Shown here in pieces: positions 1-7,169 of a stretch of DNA of 7,528 nucleotides (position 1 is the stretch's first letter; the number at the start of each line of letters is the position of its first letter). A program made the translations under genes and the position numbers. The DNA is from CAZXDS01 sp964639525 (lineage in GTDB: Bacteria; Bacteroidota; Ignavibacteria; Ignavibacteriales; Melioribacteraceae), in NCBI GenBank assembly GCA_964639525.1, contig CAZXDS010000163.1:1-7528 (forward strand). Reading direction: 5' to 3'. A model generated the notes under the pieces. The model made no database searches. It saw only the letters and a list, made by a program, of their open reading frames with translations, and was not told where the DNA came from.

Positions 1-32
1 CCACATTTCACAAACTGTAGGGTTTTTATTTT

Positions 33-44
33 GGGCTAAAGCCC
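33..44. repeat. Short palindrome with CT-aa-AG centre
   Basis: Bases 33-37 (GGGCT) and 40-44 (AGCCC) are perfect inverted arms around a two-base AA loop. The same design, arms ending in CT and beginning in AG around two purines, recurs at 6967-6988 and 7014-7033 at the other end of the window. This suggests one family of dispersed palindromes. It is short, and on its own would not be convincing. Confidence 0.45.
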
Positions 45-66
45 GGGGTTGGGTGGTTGCCGGTGT

Positions 67-153
67 CCGTCTCTTAAAAGAGACGGTAATATATTTGGGG
101 TTTCCGTTTTCCGTCTCTTATCCAAAGGGTTCTGCGAAAAAGAGACGGTAATA
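67..153 (+). repeat. Two direct copies of a 9-base-arm hairpin, one with an expanded loop
   Basis: Arms CCGTCTCTT and AAGAGACGG occur at 67-75/78-86 with a two-base loop, and again at 111-119/140-148 with a 20-base loop (120-139). Both copies are followed by TAATA, so they are direct repeats of one unit. The second looks like the first with extra sequence inserted at its centre. No coding frame crosses the region convincingly. The copies lie about 290 bases or more upstream of mnmG and are more likely dispersed repeats than mnmG control sites. Confidence 0.7.
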
Positions 154-169
154 CTTTTGTTGTTTTTGG

Positions 170-238
170 GATGCTGAAACAAGTTCAGCATAACGGATGT
201 TTTTTTTTGTTTCGTTATTCCGAATTTATCTCGGAATC
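170..238. repeat. Inverted pair of 26-base hairpin units
   Basis: Unit 1 lies at 170-195 on the + strand, with 8-base arms 171-178 (ATGCTGAA) and 184-191 (TTCAGCAT). Unit 2 lies at 213-238 on the - strand, with arms 217-223 (ATTCCGA) and 231-237 (TCGGAAT). Read in the same orientation, the units have equal length and match at 19 of 26 positions, both ending in ATAACG. A 17-base spacer containing a long T-run separates them. The differences include compensating changes in the stems. This resembles the small dispersed hairpin repeats common in many bacterial genomes, but the family name is not established here. Confidence 0.7.
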
Positions 239-438
239 TCTGTTTTTATTGTACTTCCGGCAAGTGTGATTGTAAAGTTCCATGAGAACAACAAAAACAA
301 CAATTCTCGGGTCGTTATCTAAATATGCAATATTTAATATTCATTAATTTAATAATTAAAATCTAATGCGAATAATTTATCTAATAATAAAAATGCGTAT
401 TTTAATAACTTTTAAATAAAATCTTTATTTAATATTTG
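239..438. other. AT-rich leader upstream of mnmG
   Basis: This 200-base stretch has no credible reading frame. From about 310 onward it is almost entirely A and T, so many TATAAT-like strings occur by chance and no single promoter can be chosen. A weak GAGAA/TTCTC inverted repeat (284-288/304-308) surrounds an A/C-rich loop. The mnmG promoter is expected here by position. I see no Shine-Dalgarno sequence just before the mnmG start. Confidence 0.4.
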
Positions 439-2316
439 ATGAGAAGCTACGATATCATAGTTGTCGGAGGCGGGCATGCGGGTATTGAAGCCGCTGTTGC
501 TTCCGCAAAAATGGGCTGTTCGGTTGGATTAATTTCTATGGAAAAAAACGGAATTGGTCGAATGAGCTGCAATCCTGCGATTGGCGGAAGTGCAAAGGGA
601 CATCTCGTACATGAAATTGATGCTCTCGGCGGCGCCATGGGTTTAATAGCCGATGCAACGGGAATACAATTTCGCACATTAAACAAATCTAAAGGTCCTG
701 CAGTTTGGGCGGGGCGATGTCAATCAGATAGAAAATTATATTCCGAAGAAGCCGTTCGTTTTGTTGAGAACACAAAAAATATTGAAATTATTGAAAGCAG
801 TGTCGTTGAAACTTTTGAAGAAAACAAAATCATTTCAGGAGTTAAATTACAGTCAGGAGAAGAAATTAAATGTAAAGCATTAATTATTTGTTCAGGTACT
901 TTTTTGAACAGTGTTATGTTTACGGGACTTACAGGAACAGAAGGCGGACGTTACGGCGAGCAGTCTTCGAAAGGATTAAGCGAATCATTTGCAAAAATGG
1001 GTTTTGTAGTTGGCAGATTAAAAACCGGAACACCTCCGAGAATTGACGGAAAAACAATTGACTTTTCTAAAATGGACGAACAGCCGGGCGATAAAAATCC
1101 GATTCCATTTTCATTAAGAACAAACGAATTAACCTTTCCCAAATTAAAGCAGGTCAGTTGTTTCTTAACCCACACAAACAAGGAAGTTCACGATGTGTTG
1201 CGAACAGGATTTGATTTTTCCCCAATGTTTACGGGACTTATTTCCGGTGCCGGTCCTCGGTATTGTCCTTCTATTGAAGATAAAATAGTTAGGTTTGCTG
1301 ATAGACCAAAGCACCAACTGTTTTTGGAACCTGAAGGTTTGGATACTACGTTAATGTATTTAAACGGGTTTTCGTCATCTTTGCCGGAGGAAATACAATT
1401 GAAAGCTATGCACTTAGTTTCCGGTTTGGAAAATGCAAACATGGTGCGACCTGCGTATGCTGTTGAGTACGATTATTTTCCACCGTATCAAGTTGATTTA
1501 ACTTTGGAAACGAAATTAATTAAAGGACTTTATTTTGCCGGACAAATAAACGGAACTTCGGGATATGAGGAAGCGGCAGCTCAAGGGCTGCTTGCCGGAA
1601 TTAATGCAGCACTTAAAATTCAGAAAAAAAGTGAGTTTGTATTAAAACGAAGCGAATCATATATCGGTGTTCTCATAGACGATCTTGTTGGTAAATCAAC
1701 AGAAGAACCGTACAGAATGTTTACATCGCGTGCTGAATATAGATTGCTGCTTAGGCAGGATAATGCTGACAGACGATTATTGAAATACGGCTACGAGCTT
1801 GGATTAATTCCAAAGGAAATGATAGCAGAATTGGAAGCACGAACGGCATTAATTAATGAAAGCAAAGAACTATTTAAGTCTATAAAAATTAAACCTGAAA
1901 AAGTTAATTTTTTACTAAAAAATTTGGATTCATCTGAAATAGAATTTTCTGAAACAATTGATAAATTAAGTAAACGTCCGAGAGTGAAAGTAGAGGAATT
2001 ACTTAATTTAACAGATGAGAAAAAGTATCCGTTTGTTAAAGTTTTGCTATCAGATAAAAAAGCATTGGAGCAAGTTGAAATAGAATTAAAATACGAAGGC
2101 TACATAGTTCGGCAAAAAGAATTGATTGATAAAATGGCAAAATTGGAAGAAACTAAAATTCCATTAAATCTAAATTATCAAATTATAAACTCTATCTCAA
2201 AAGAAGGAAGGGAAAAACTAACGCGGGTAAAGCCGCGTTCTATTGGACAAGCATCAAGAATTTCAGGAGTGTCACCTTCCGATATTTCAGTATTATTGGT
2301 ATATTTAAGAAACTAA
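439..2316 (+). CDS. mnmG: tRNA uridine-5-carboxymethylaminomethyl modification enzyme MnmG (GidA)
   Basis: MnmG is the FAD-binding subunit that works with the GTPase MnmE to put a carboxymethylaminomethyl group on the wobble uridine (U34) of certain tRNAs in the cytoplasm, using methylenetetrahydrofolate and NADH. The 625-residue product is close to the usual length (E. coli about 629). It begins with a dinucleotide-binding fold, GGGHAG at residues 10-15. It has the conserved cysteine in SCNPAIGG (C44) and the first family signature [11 protein letters not shown] (272-282) with catalytic-type C276. The second signature runs from AGQ to AAAQG at 367-383, and the helical C-terminal domain is complete, ending near [18 protein letters not shown] chose ATG 439 over the adjacent TTG 436 because it keeps the usual short N-terminus before YDIIVVGGG. 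No Shine-Dalgarno is visible. It is first in a cluster, 15 bases ahead of rsmG, the common gidA-gidB arrangement. Confidence 0.97.
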   Translation: MRSYDIIVVGGGHAGIEAAVASAKMGCSVGLISMEKNGIGRMSCNPAIGGSAKGHLVHEIDALGGAMGLIADATGIQFRTLNKSKGPAVWAGRCQSDRKLYSEEAVRFVENTKNIEIIESSVVETFEENKIISGVKLQSGEEIKCKALIICSGTFLNSVMFTGLTGTEGGRYGEQSSKGLSESFAKMGFVVGRLKTGTPPRIDGKTIDFSKMDEQPGDKNPIPFSLRTNELTFPKLKQVSCFLTHTNKEVHDVLRTGFDFSPMFTGLISGAGPRYCPSIEDKIVRFADRPKHQLFLEPEGLDTTLMYLNGFSSSLPEEIQLKAMHLVSGLENANMVRPAYAVEYDYFPPYQVDLTLETKLIKGLYFAGQINGTSGYEEAAAQGLLAGINAALKIQKKSEFVLKRSESYIGVLIDDLVGKSTEEPYRMFTSRAEYRLLLRQDNADRRLLKYGYELGLIPKEMIAELEARTALINESKELFKSIKIKPEKVNFLLKNLDSSEIEFSETIDKLSKRPRVKVEELLNLTDEKKYPFVKVLLSDKKALEQVEIELKYEGYIVRQKELIDKMAKLEETKIPLNLNYQIINSISKEGREKLTRVKPRSIGQASRISGVSPSDISVLLVYLRN

Positions 2317-2321
2317 AATTC

Positions 2322-2326
2322 GAGGA
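2322..2326 (+). promoter_or_regulatory. Ribosome binding site deciding the rsmG start
   Basis: GAGGA lies 2 bases before TTG 2329 but 5 bases before TTG 2332. The second spacing is workable and the first is too tight, so 2332 is preferred for rsmG. The site falls in the short gap after the mnmG stop. Confidence 0.6.
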
Positions 2327-2331
2327 CTTTG

Positions 2332-3012
2332 TTGGATATTCAAGAACAGTACTTACGCGAACTAAAACAGTTATTCTGGGCAAATAGTATCACTCCCGAT
2401 ATTTATCAGTTGGAAAGATTAGCTCATTTTTCCGCAGTGCTTACAGAAAAAAACGAAACGGTAAATCTAATTTCGAGAAGGGATATTAAAAACATAATTG
2501 AAAACCACGTTTTCCTTTCTGCACTTATTGCTGAATATTTACCCGAGAAAGTTAACAATTATTTGGATATTGGTACTGGAGGAGGATTCCCCGGAATTCC
2601 TCTTGCGATAATGAATCCTCTTCTGCGTGGAGTTTTGGTCGATTCCACTGCAAAAAAAATTGATGCTGTAAAAGAATTTATCAGCAGATTAAAGTTGAGT
2701 AATATTGTTGCGGAAAACAGCAGAGTAGAAGATGAAGATTTTAAAAAGAAATATGCAAACTCATTTGATTTGATAGTTAGCCGCGCAACAGTTCCATTAA
2801 TAATTCTTTTTCGCTATGCGCTTCCTCTTGTAAAAAACAAAGCCTATATTATTTCTGTTAAAGGAGGAAATCTTGGGGATGAATTTAGCAAAGCGGAAAT
2901 GAAATATAAAGCATATATAAAGAAATCCACTATTTTTGAATTGGCATATAAGCCAAATAATATCAGAAATAAAAAAGGCAAAAAATTAATCGTTTTAGAA
3001 TTAATTAAATAA
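2332..3012 (+). CDS. rsmG: 16S rRNA (guanine(527)-N7)-methyltransferase RsmG (GidB)
   Basis: RsmG is the SAM-dependent methyltransferase that makes m7G527 in the 530 loop of 16S rRNA. In several bacteria its loss gives low-level streptomycin resistance. The 226-residue product is slightly longer than E. coli RsmG (about 207). The family pattern is clear: NLISRRD near 45-51, the SAM-binding glycine-rich loop LDIGTGGGFPGIP at 78-90, the acidic second motif VDST at 103-106, the SRATVPL segment at 150-156, and VKGG at 176-179, followed by a basic tail. The start is one of two consecutive TTG codons; 2332 is chosen from the spacing to GAGGA. It lies 15 bases after mnmG and is almost certainly co-transcribed with it. 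The extra length lies mainly in the N- and C-terminal parts, and no essential motif is missing. Confidence 0.96.
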   Translation: MDIQEQYLRELKQLFWANSITPDIYQLERLAHFSAVLTEKNETVNLISRRDIKNIIENHVFLSALIAEYLPEKVNNYLDIGTGGGFPGIPLAIMNPLLRGVLVDSTAKKIDAVKEFISRLKLSNIVAENSRVEDEDFKKKYANSFDLIVSRATVPLIILFRYALPLVKNKAYIISVKGGNLGDEFSKAEMKYKAYIKKSTIFELAYKPNNIRNKKGKKLIVLELIK

Positions 3013-3056
3013 TTGATAATTATTGTATTAAATTTCTAATATAAAAATTAATAATC

Positions 3057-3060
3057 GGAG
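3057..3060 (+). promoter_or_regulatory. Ribosome binding site supporting the TTG start of the aminotransferase gene
   Basis: GGAG (CGGAG counting 3056) ends 6 bases before TTG 3067. No ATG or GTG in frame nearby gives a family-like N-terminus; the next in-frame ATG would cut off conserved N-terminal residues. This supports initiation at TTG. Confidence 0.6.
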
Positions 3061-3066
3061 CATTAA

Positions 3067-4263
3067 TTGAATCTTTCAAAACGGGCAAATAATATTTCTA
3101 TATCGCCAACAATGAAAATTTCCGGAATGGCAAAAAGAATGAAAGCCGAAGGAAAAAACATTATTGATTTAAGTGTTGGAGAACCGGATTTTAATACACC
3201 GCAAAATATTAAAAATGCTGCAAAAAAAGCAATTGACAACAACAAAACCCGCTATACAATTAATGCAGGTATTTCGCAATTAAGAAAGGCAATTTCTGAA
3301 AAATTAAAATTTGACAATAATGTTGATTTTGAAATTGATGAAATTATTGTTTCGAGCGGAGCAAAACAGTCCTTGTACAACACTCTTCAGGTAATTGCTA
3401 ATCCTAATGATGAAGTGATAATTCCTGTTCCTTATTGGGTATCGTATCCGGAAATGGTGAAGCTCGCGGGAGCAAATCCGGTGTATTTATCAACGGATGA
3501 AAGTACAGGTTTTAAAATAGCAATAGATCAGTTGAGAAAAGTAATTAACGAAAGAACCAAAGCAATTATACTTTGTAATCCTTCAAATCCAACCGGAGCA
3601 GCATACACAAAAGCGGAATTATTAGAGATTGCTTTCTTTCTTGCAGATAAGGATATTTTTGTAATATCCGATGAAATTTACGAAAAGTTAATTTATGATG
3701 ATTTTCAATTTAACAGTTTCGTGTCCTTGCTTCCTGAAATGAGGAATAAAGTAATCACGATAAACGGAGTTTCAAAAGCTTATGCAATGACAGGCTGGAG
3801 AGTCGGGTTTACGGCGGCACATAAAGAAATTATTCAGGGAATAAATAAAATTCAAAGCCACAGTACATCAAACGCAAACAGTATTGCACAGTATGCAGCG
3901 TTAGAAGCATTTACCGGAGATCAAAATGTGGTTAACTCAATGAGAATTGAGTTCGAAAAAAGAAGAAATTATTTGTTTTCCGAATTAAATAATATTCAAG
4001 GAATTGATTGTTATAAGCCGCAAGGTGCATTTTATCTTTTCCCTAATATTAAAAGTCTGCTTAATAACATTCCTGAAAATAAAGGAATTAAGAGTTCGTA
4101 TGATTTATCTATGGACTTACTTGAAAAAGCAGAAATAGCAACAGTTCCGGGAATTTCATTTGGAGCGGAAGGATATTTAAGATTATCCTATGCAACATCA
4201 ATGAAAAATCTTCAAGATGCTGCTAATAGAATAAAAACTTATGTAGAGGAAATGGTAAAATAA
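3067..4263 (+). CDS. Pyridoxal-phosphate aminotransferase, class Ib aspartate aminotransferase type
   Basis: This is a fold-type I PLP enzyme predicted to move an amino group between aspartate and 2-oxoglutarate in the cytoplasm. The 398-residue product matches the bacterial class Ib group (Thermus enzyme about 385). Visible motifs are VGEPDFNTP near 38-45, GAKQSLYN at 98-105, the aromatic YWVSYPE at 123-129, NPSNPTG at 171-177 (cofactor-binding N175), SDEIYEKL at 201-208 (D202, Y205), the Schiff-base lysine K237 in SKAYAMTGWR, and the carboxylate-binding R372 in LRLSYAT. K100 corresponds to the lysine that contacts the distal carboxylate in the Thermus aspartate enzyme. That favours aspartate, and some relatives also use prephenate, so specificity is not certain. 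The TTG start has a good ribosome site. It follows rsmG by 54 AT-rich bases and is probably in the same transcript. The name aspC is often used, but E. coli AspC is a different subgroup. Confidence 0.93.
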   Translation: MNLSKRANNISISPTMKISGMAKRMKAEGKNIIDLSVGEPDFNTPQNIKNAAKKAIDNNKTRYTINAGISQLRKAISEKLKFDNNVDFEIDEIIVSSGAKQSLYNTLQVIANPNDEVIIPVPYWVSYPEMVKLAGANPVYLSTDESTGFKIAIDQLRKVINERTKAIILCNPSNPTGAAYTKAELLEIAFFLADKDIFVISDEIYEKLIYDDFQFNSFVSLLPEMRNKVITINGVSKAYAMTGWRVGFTAAHKEIIQGINKIQSHSTSNANSIAQYAALEAFTGDQNVVNSMRIEFEKRRNYLFSELNNIQGIDCYKPQGAFYLFPNIKSLLNNIPENKGIKSSYDLSMDLLEKAEIATVPGISFGAEGYLRLSYATSMKNLQDAANRIKTYVEEMVK

Positions 4264-4287
4264 AAACCTGTGTTCTACGGTGTTTTT
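4262..4287. terminator. Candidate terminator between convergent genes
   Basis: AAAAAC (4262-4267) pairs with GTTTTT (4282-4287). After a single bulged T at 4281, CTGT (4268-4271) pairs with ACGG (4277-4280), including one G-U pair, around a five-base loop. The stem is flanked by an A-run and a T-run, so it could act from both sides. It starts at the aminotransferase stop and covers the last codons of the leftward membrane gene. The stem is short and mostly A-T, so confidence is moderate. Confidence 0.45.
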
Positions 4288-4574
4288 CCCTTTAAATGTC
4301 GTTTAACCGGGTCTTGCTTTTCGTTGCTTTGCGAAAAATGCTTCAAAAACGATATTAAAAAAGTTAAAACAAATCCGATAAGTGAAAGCGTAACGTCCGA
4401 AAAATCAATTTTAAAAACCTCGTTAGTTCCAATTAAACTGCTTAAAAATTTGCTCACCAAAAGTACTGTAAAGAATATTGCAAAGCCAAAAAGACCCGAT
4501 TGTAATGATGAAGCTATAAATTTGAAAGTAGAGTAATTAGAATCTTTTTCTACTTGGTTATCTTTAATAATCAT
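4275..4574 (-). CDS. Small two-helix membrane protein of unknown function
   Basis: I do not recognise this 99-residue protein. It has two hydrophobic segments, about 26-47 (GLFGFAIFFTVLLVSKFLSSL) and 60-78, joined by a short loop with acidic residues (NEVFKIDFSD). The N-terminal part is polar, and the C-terminus is strongly basic (KRHLKGK). By the positive-inside rule, both ends would face the cytoplasm. Evidence that it is real: a GAGGG ribosome site sits 6 bases before its ATG, a start-signal spacing better than that of most genes here, and the hydrophobic pattern is coherent. It ends 11 bases from the converging aminotransferase stop. It is on the same strand as the ClC gene, 179 bases downstream of it, so co-transcription is possible but not shown. 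The opposite-strand frame over the same bases lacks such features. Confidence 0.72.
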   Translation of the reverse strand: MIIKDNQVEKDSNYSTFKFIASSLQSGLFGFAIFFTVLLVSKFLSSLIGTNEVFKIDFSDVTLSLIGFVLTFLISFLKHFSQSNEKQDPVKRHLKGKTP

Positions 4575-4580
4575 TCAATG

Positions 4581-4585
4581 CCCTC
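4581..4585 (-). promoter_or_regulatory. Ribosome binding site of the small membrane-protein gene
   Basis: On the minus strand GAGGG precedes the ATG at 4574 by 6 bases. It is the main start-signal evidence that this short frame is translated. Confidence 0.65.
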
Positions 4586-4753
4586 AAATGTTTATTATTA
4601 AATAAATTAATGTGTTTTTAATTTAGTCTTTATAAGAAACAGTAGTTGTGATTTATCTCATAATAGAAAAAACGTAACACTATTTTATAGTAGAATAAAA
4701 ATATTACAATTTGAAAAGAAAAAATATTTTTTTAGAAGAATTTAAATATAATA
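4586..4753. other. AT-rich gap downstream of the ClC gene
   Basis: No gene is visible. Two weak structures are present: ACTAT/ATAGT around TTT (4679-4691), and a 14-base A/T palindrome (4719-4732, AAAAAATATTTTTT) about 20 bases past the ClC stop. Either could mark the end of the ClC transcript, but neither has a G-C stem. The promoter of the small membrane gene, if it has its own, must lie here. The sequence is too AT-rich to choose a -10 box. Confidence 0.35.
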
Positions 4754-6838
4754 CTATTGTAGATTTTTCAAAAGATTAATGTTTTTAATTTCTCCTGCAA
4801 CAATTAAAACATCGTGGTTTTCAATGCAGTAATCAGGATTTGGAATCGGCATGATTTTTACATCACGCTTCACTTTCTTTTTAACTGAAAGCACATCTAC
4901 GCCGTAGCGTGCGCGTATGTTTAATTCTCGTATTGATTTCCCGACAAACGAAGGGGGAATTTTTATTTCATTGATAGAATAACCCTCAATAAAATGAATA
5001 TTGGTTTCGTTTTCTTTCATAACAATACTGCTCGCAAGATTTTCAGAAAGCTCTCGTCTGTCTATTTCTTTTTGATAAGCACTCTGGATATCGGCCGAAC
5101 TGAGCATCCCGATGATCTTACGAGATTTTTCAGAATTAATTACAGGAAGACTCTCCAATTTATATTTCGCCATCTTATCGAGAGCCGTTTGACAAGTATC
5201 GTCTTCCGTTAATGGTTCTATATTTATGTTCGCAATATCCGCAGCAATCAGCACATTTTGCAAAGACTCTTTATCGAACAAATAATCTTTTATGGAATTC
5301 ATTGTTATCATTCCCAAAACTTCCTCTTTATTATTTACAACGGGAAATTCGGAGCCTGGTTGAGTAATTACCAAATTTACTACTTTACTGAAGTTATCGG
5401 TAACATTAATTTTAGAAAAGTGCCGGTTGTATAGCCCTTTAACAAAAATAGAACTCATAACATTTAGCTGTGTTCCTTCTTTAAGATTAATTCCTCGTAA
5501 CAAAAGCTTTAAAGTATAAATTGATTCTCGAGAAAGTTTTGATGAAAGTATTGTGCTGATAATACAAGTAATCATCAAAGGTAAAATAATGTGGTAATCA
5601 TTTGTTAATTCAAATACAATTATGATAGCCGTAATTGGTGCGCGAGTAGTACCGGCAACAAGTCCGCCCATTGCAACAAGAGCATAAGCTCCGGGAGTTG
5701 CAGTAAAAGCAGGAAAAAGAGAATGAACCAATCCGCCGAAAGCAGCACCCAAAGCGGCACCCATGAAAAGTGAAGGAGCAAAAATTCCGCCGGAACCGCC
5801 GGAGCCAAGAGTTAAAGCGGTTCCAAGAACTTTAACAAAAATTAAAAGTAATGCAAAATACCAAATCAAATTACCATGCAGGGCAAGATTAATGCTATCA
5901 TAACCAACACCCATAACTTCAGGATAAGCAATTGCAATTATGCCAATTGAAATACCGCCCAAAACAGGCTTTAAATATTCCGGAAATTTAAGTTTGTTAT
6001 CAAAAACATCTTCGGAGTAATAAAGCAGTTTGATAAATAAATAGGAGACCAATCCGGCGAGTATGCCGAGAATAAAATAAAAGATAAGTTCCTGAGGTCC
6101 AACCAAAAAATAAGCGGGTACGTTAAAAGCAGCAAAATCTCCTTCAAATTGACGGGAAACGACAGTTGCCATTACCGAAGAAATTACGATTGGAGAAAAT
6201 TGGGCAACTGCAAAATCCATAAGAATAATTTCAACGGCAAATAACGCTCCGGCAATAGGGGCATTAAACGCCGCAGCAATTCCGGCGGCGGCACCGCAGC
6301 CGACAAGCGTTTTCATTCGGTTGGGGCGAACCCTGAAAAATTGCCCGATGCTGGAACCGATACTGGAACCGATTTGAACAATAGGACCTTCACGCCCAAC
6401 AGAACCGCCGGTTCCGATTGTGATTGCAGAAGCTAGTGCTTTAATGATAGCAACGCGCGGTCGAATTTTTCCGCCTTTTTGCAGAATTGCCTGCATTACC
6501 TCAGGAACGCCATGTCCTTTTGCTTCGGGTGCCCAAAAATAAATCATTGGACCAAACAACAAAGCGCCAATTACGGGAGCTAAAATTTTCAAATACCAAG
6601 GAGCGGCAATCACATTCTCCAAAAATGTTCCATCACCGGAAAAAGAAAGTTCGGATATTCCTTCTATTAAAGCACGAATGCCAATTGCAGAAAATCCGGC
6701 AAGCACACCGATAATCAGTGCGATGATTATCATAAAAGTGTGTTCGGTTAGCTTAGCCCGTTCAACATAGTCAATTGTTTTGCTTGAAAAGGATGCAAAA
6801 AATCTTGATATGGGACTGTTAATTCGCGTTGCGGTCAT
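4754..6838 (-). CDS. ClC-family chloride channel/transporter with CBS pair and RCK_C (TrkA-C) domain
   Basis: A ClC-fold membrane protein predicted to move chloride (or a related anion) across the inner membrane. Of 694 residues, about 33-435 form the multi-helix ClC core. This has GHGVP (108-112), GREGP with gating E150 (148-152), FNAPIAGALF (191-200), GGIFAP (350-355) and Y415, all matching anion-pathway motifs. The position of the E. coli ClC inner proton glutamate (E203) is I204 here, while the preceding E203 matches E. coli E202. A CBS pair follows (about 470-525 and 530-592), then an RCK_C-like domain (about 612-690, with GVDVLSVKKK and DVLIVAG). The latter two are usual ligand-sensing modules. 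E. coli ClcA, about 473 residues, lacks both. The ATG at 6838 has no Shine-Dalgarno but gives a sensible short polar N-terminus. The stop is TAG. Family assignment is firm; channel versus exchanger is inference. Confidence 0.95.
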   Translation of the reverse strand: MTATRINSPISRFFASFSSKTIDYVERAKLTEHTFMIIIALIIGVLAGFSAIGIRALIEGISELSFSGDGTFLENVIAAPWYLKILAPVIGALLFGPMIYFWAPEAKGHGVPEVMQAILQKGGKIRPRVAIIKALASAITIGTGGSVGREGPIVQIGSSIGSSIGQFFRVRPNRMKTLVGCGAAAGIAAAFNAPIAGALFAVEIILMDFAVAQFSPIVISSVMATVVSRQFEGDFAAFNVPAYFLVGPQELIFYFILGILAGLVSYLFIKLLYYSEDVFDNKLKFPEYLKPVLGGISIGIIAIAYPEVMGVGYDSINLALHGNLIWYFALLLIFVKVLGTALTLGSGGSGGIFAPSLFMGAALGAAFGGLVHSLFPAFTATPGAYALVAMGGLVAGTTRAPITAIIIVFELTNDYHIILPLMITCIISTILSSKLSRESIYTLKLLLRGINLKEGTQLNVMSSIFVKGLYNRHFSKINVTDNFSKVVNLVITQPGSEFPVVNNKEEVLGMITMNSIKDYLFDKESLQNVLIAADIANINIEPLTEDDTCQTALDKMAKYKLESLPVINSEKSRKIIGMLSSADIQSAYQKEIDRRELSENLASSIVMKENETNIHFIEGYSINEIKIPPSFVGKSIRELNIRARYGVDVLSVKKKVKRDVKIMPIPNPDYCIENHDVLIVAGEIKNINLLKNLQ

Positions 6839-6858
6839 TCAAAAATTCAGTATTAAGT

Positions 6859-6929
6859 AAAACTTAAATATAATAATTATTTAATCAAATTTTTTACTAA
6901 TAATTTCACATAAAAAACAAAACTTAAAT
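6859..6929. repeat. Direct repeat pair upstream of the ClC gene
   Basis: AAAACTTAAAT occurs at 6859-6869 and again at 6919-6929, exactly 60 bases apart, within the 128 AT-rich bases before the ClC start. The flanks share further A/T similarity (ATAATA-like). The pair could be a binding site or chance in low-complexity DNA. The ClC promoter should lie here but cannot be picked out. Confidence 0.35.
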
Positions 6930-6966
6930 TTTATAATAGTTATTTATGAGTTTGCTCTAAAAAGCC

Positions 6967-7033
6967 ACAAACGGACTAAAGTCCGTTTGGGGAAGTTTGT
7001 TTTTAGTCTGTTTCCCCACGACTGAAGTCGTGG
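6967..7033. repeat. Tandem REP-like hairpins
   Basis: Hairpin A has 10-base arms at 6967-6976 (CAAACGGACT) and 6979-6988 around AA. Hairpin B has 9-base arms at 7014-7022 (CCCACGACT) and 7025-7033 around GA. Both share the core GACT-purine-A-AGTC. A further inverted pair, TGGGGAA (6987-6993) and TTCCCCA (7011-7017), links them, so the whole can also fold as a single larger structure. Weak inverted flanks (6942-6962 against 7051-7071, 15 of 21 matching) may bound the element. It resembles REP/BIME repeats moved by REP-associated tyrosine transposases in other bacteria; no transposase is present in this window. Confidence 0.75.
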
Positions 7034-7169
7034 GTTAGTCAAAATATTACTTTTTAGAATGGACTCATTTATCAATAACGCAAACAGTTTGAATATGAAA
7101 AATAAGCGGTCTCGAAACATTTCCGTTTTCGAATTTATTGCTATCATGCAATTTTTATTATGTTTTGTC
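7034..7169. other. Non-coding spacer between repeat elements
   Basis: No gene is supported. The minus-strand open frame here runs through the hairpins and has no coding character. One small hairpin is visible: TCGAAAC (7112-7118) pairs with GTTTTCGA (7125-7132) with one bulge, and outer AATAA/TTATT arms could extend it. Confidence 0.4.

Noticed and set aside
67..238. Possible CRISPR array from closely spaced repeats
   Set aside because: There are only two copies of each unit, in mixed orientation and with unequal spacing, and each unit is itself a full hairpin. No cas gene is present.
310..438. TATAAT-like promoter boxes upstream of mnmG
   Set aside because: The region is almost pure A/T, so such boxes occur by chance many times and none has a well-spaced -35 partner.
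447..1442. Several minus-strand open frames inside mnmG
   Set aside because: They are shadows of a fully recognised gene and match nothing I know.
4270..4536. Plus-strand open frame of 88 residues after the aminotransferase gene
   Set aside because: It is antisense to the small membrane protein, begins without a ribosome site in the terminator hairpin, and has no coherent hydrophobic or domain pattern.
5620..5808. Leucine-rich minus-strand frame within the ClC gene that looks like a membrane protein
   Set aside because: It is an alternate frame of the membrane-helix coding sequence; such sequence often gives hydrophobic shadows.
6942..7071. Terminal inverted repeats flanking the REP-like pair
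   Set aside because: Only 15 of 21 positions match and much of the match is A/T runs, so it is mentioned within the repeat entry but not called as a separate mobile element.
6944..7147. Minus-strand open frame of 67 residues
   Set aside because: It runs straight through the two REP-like hairpins, has no ribosome site or domain, and its residues are explained by repeat DNA.
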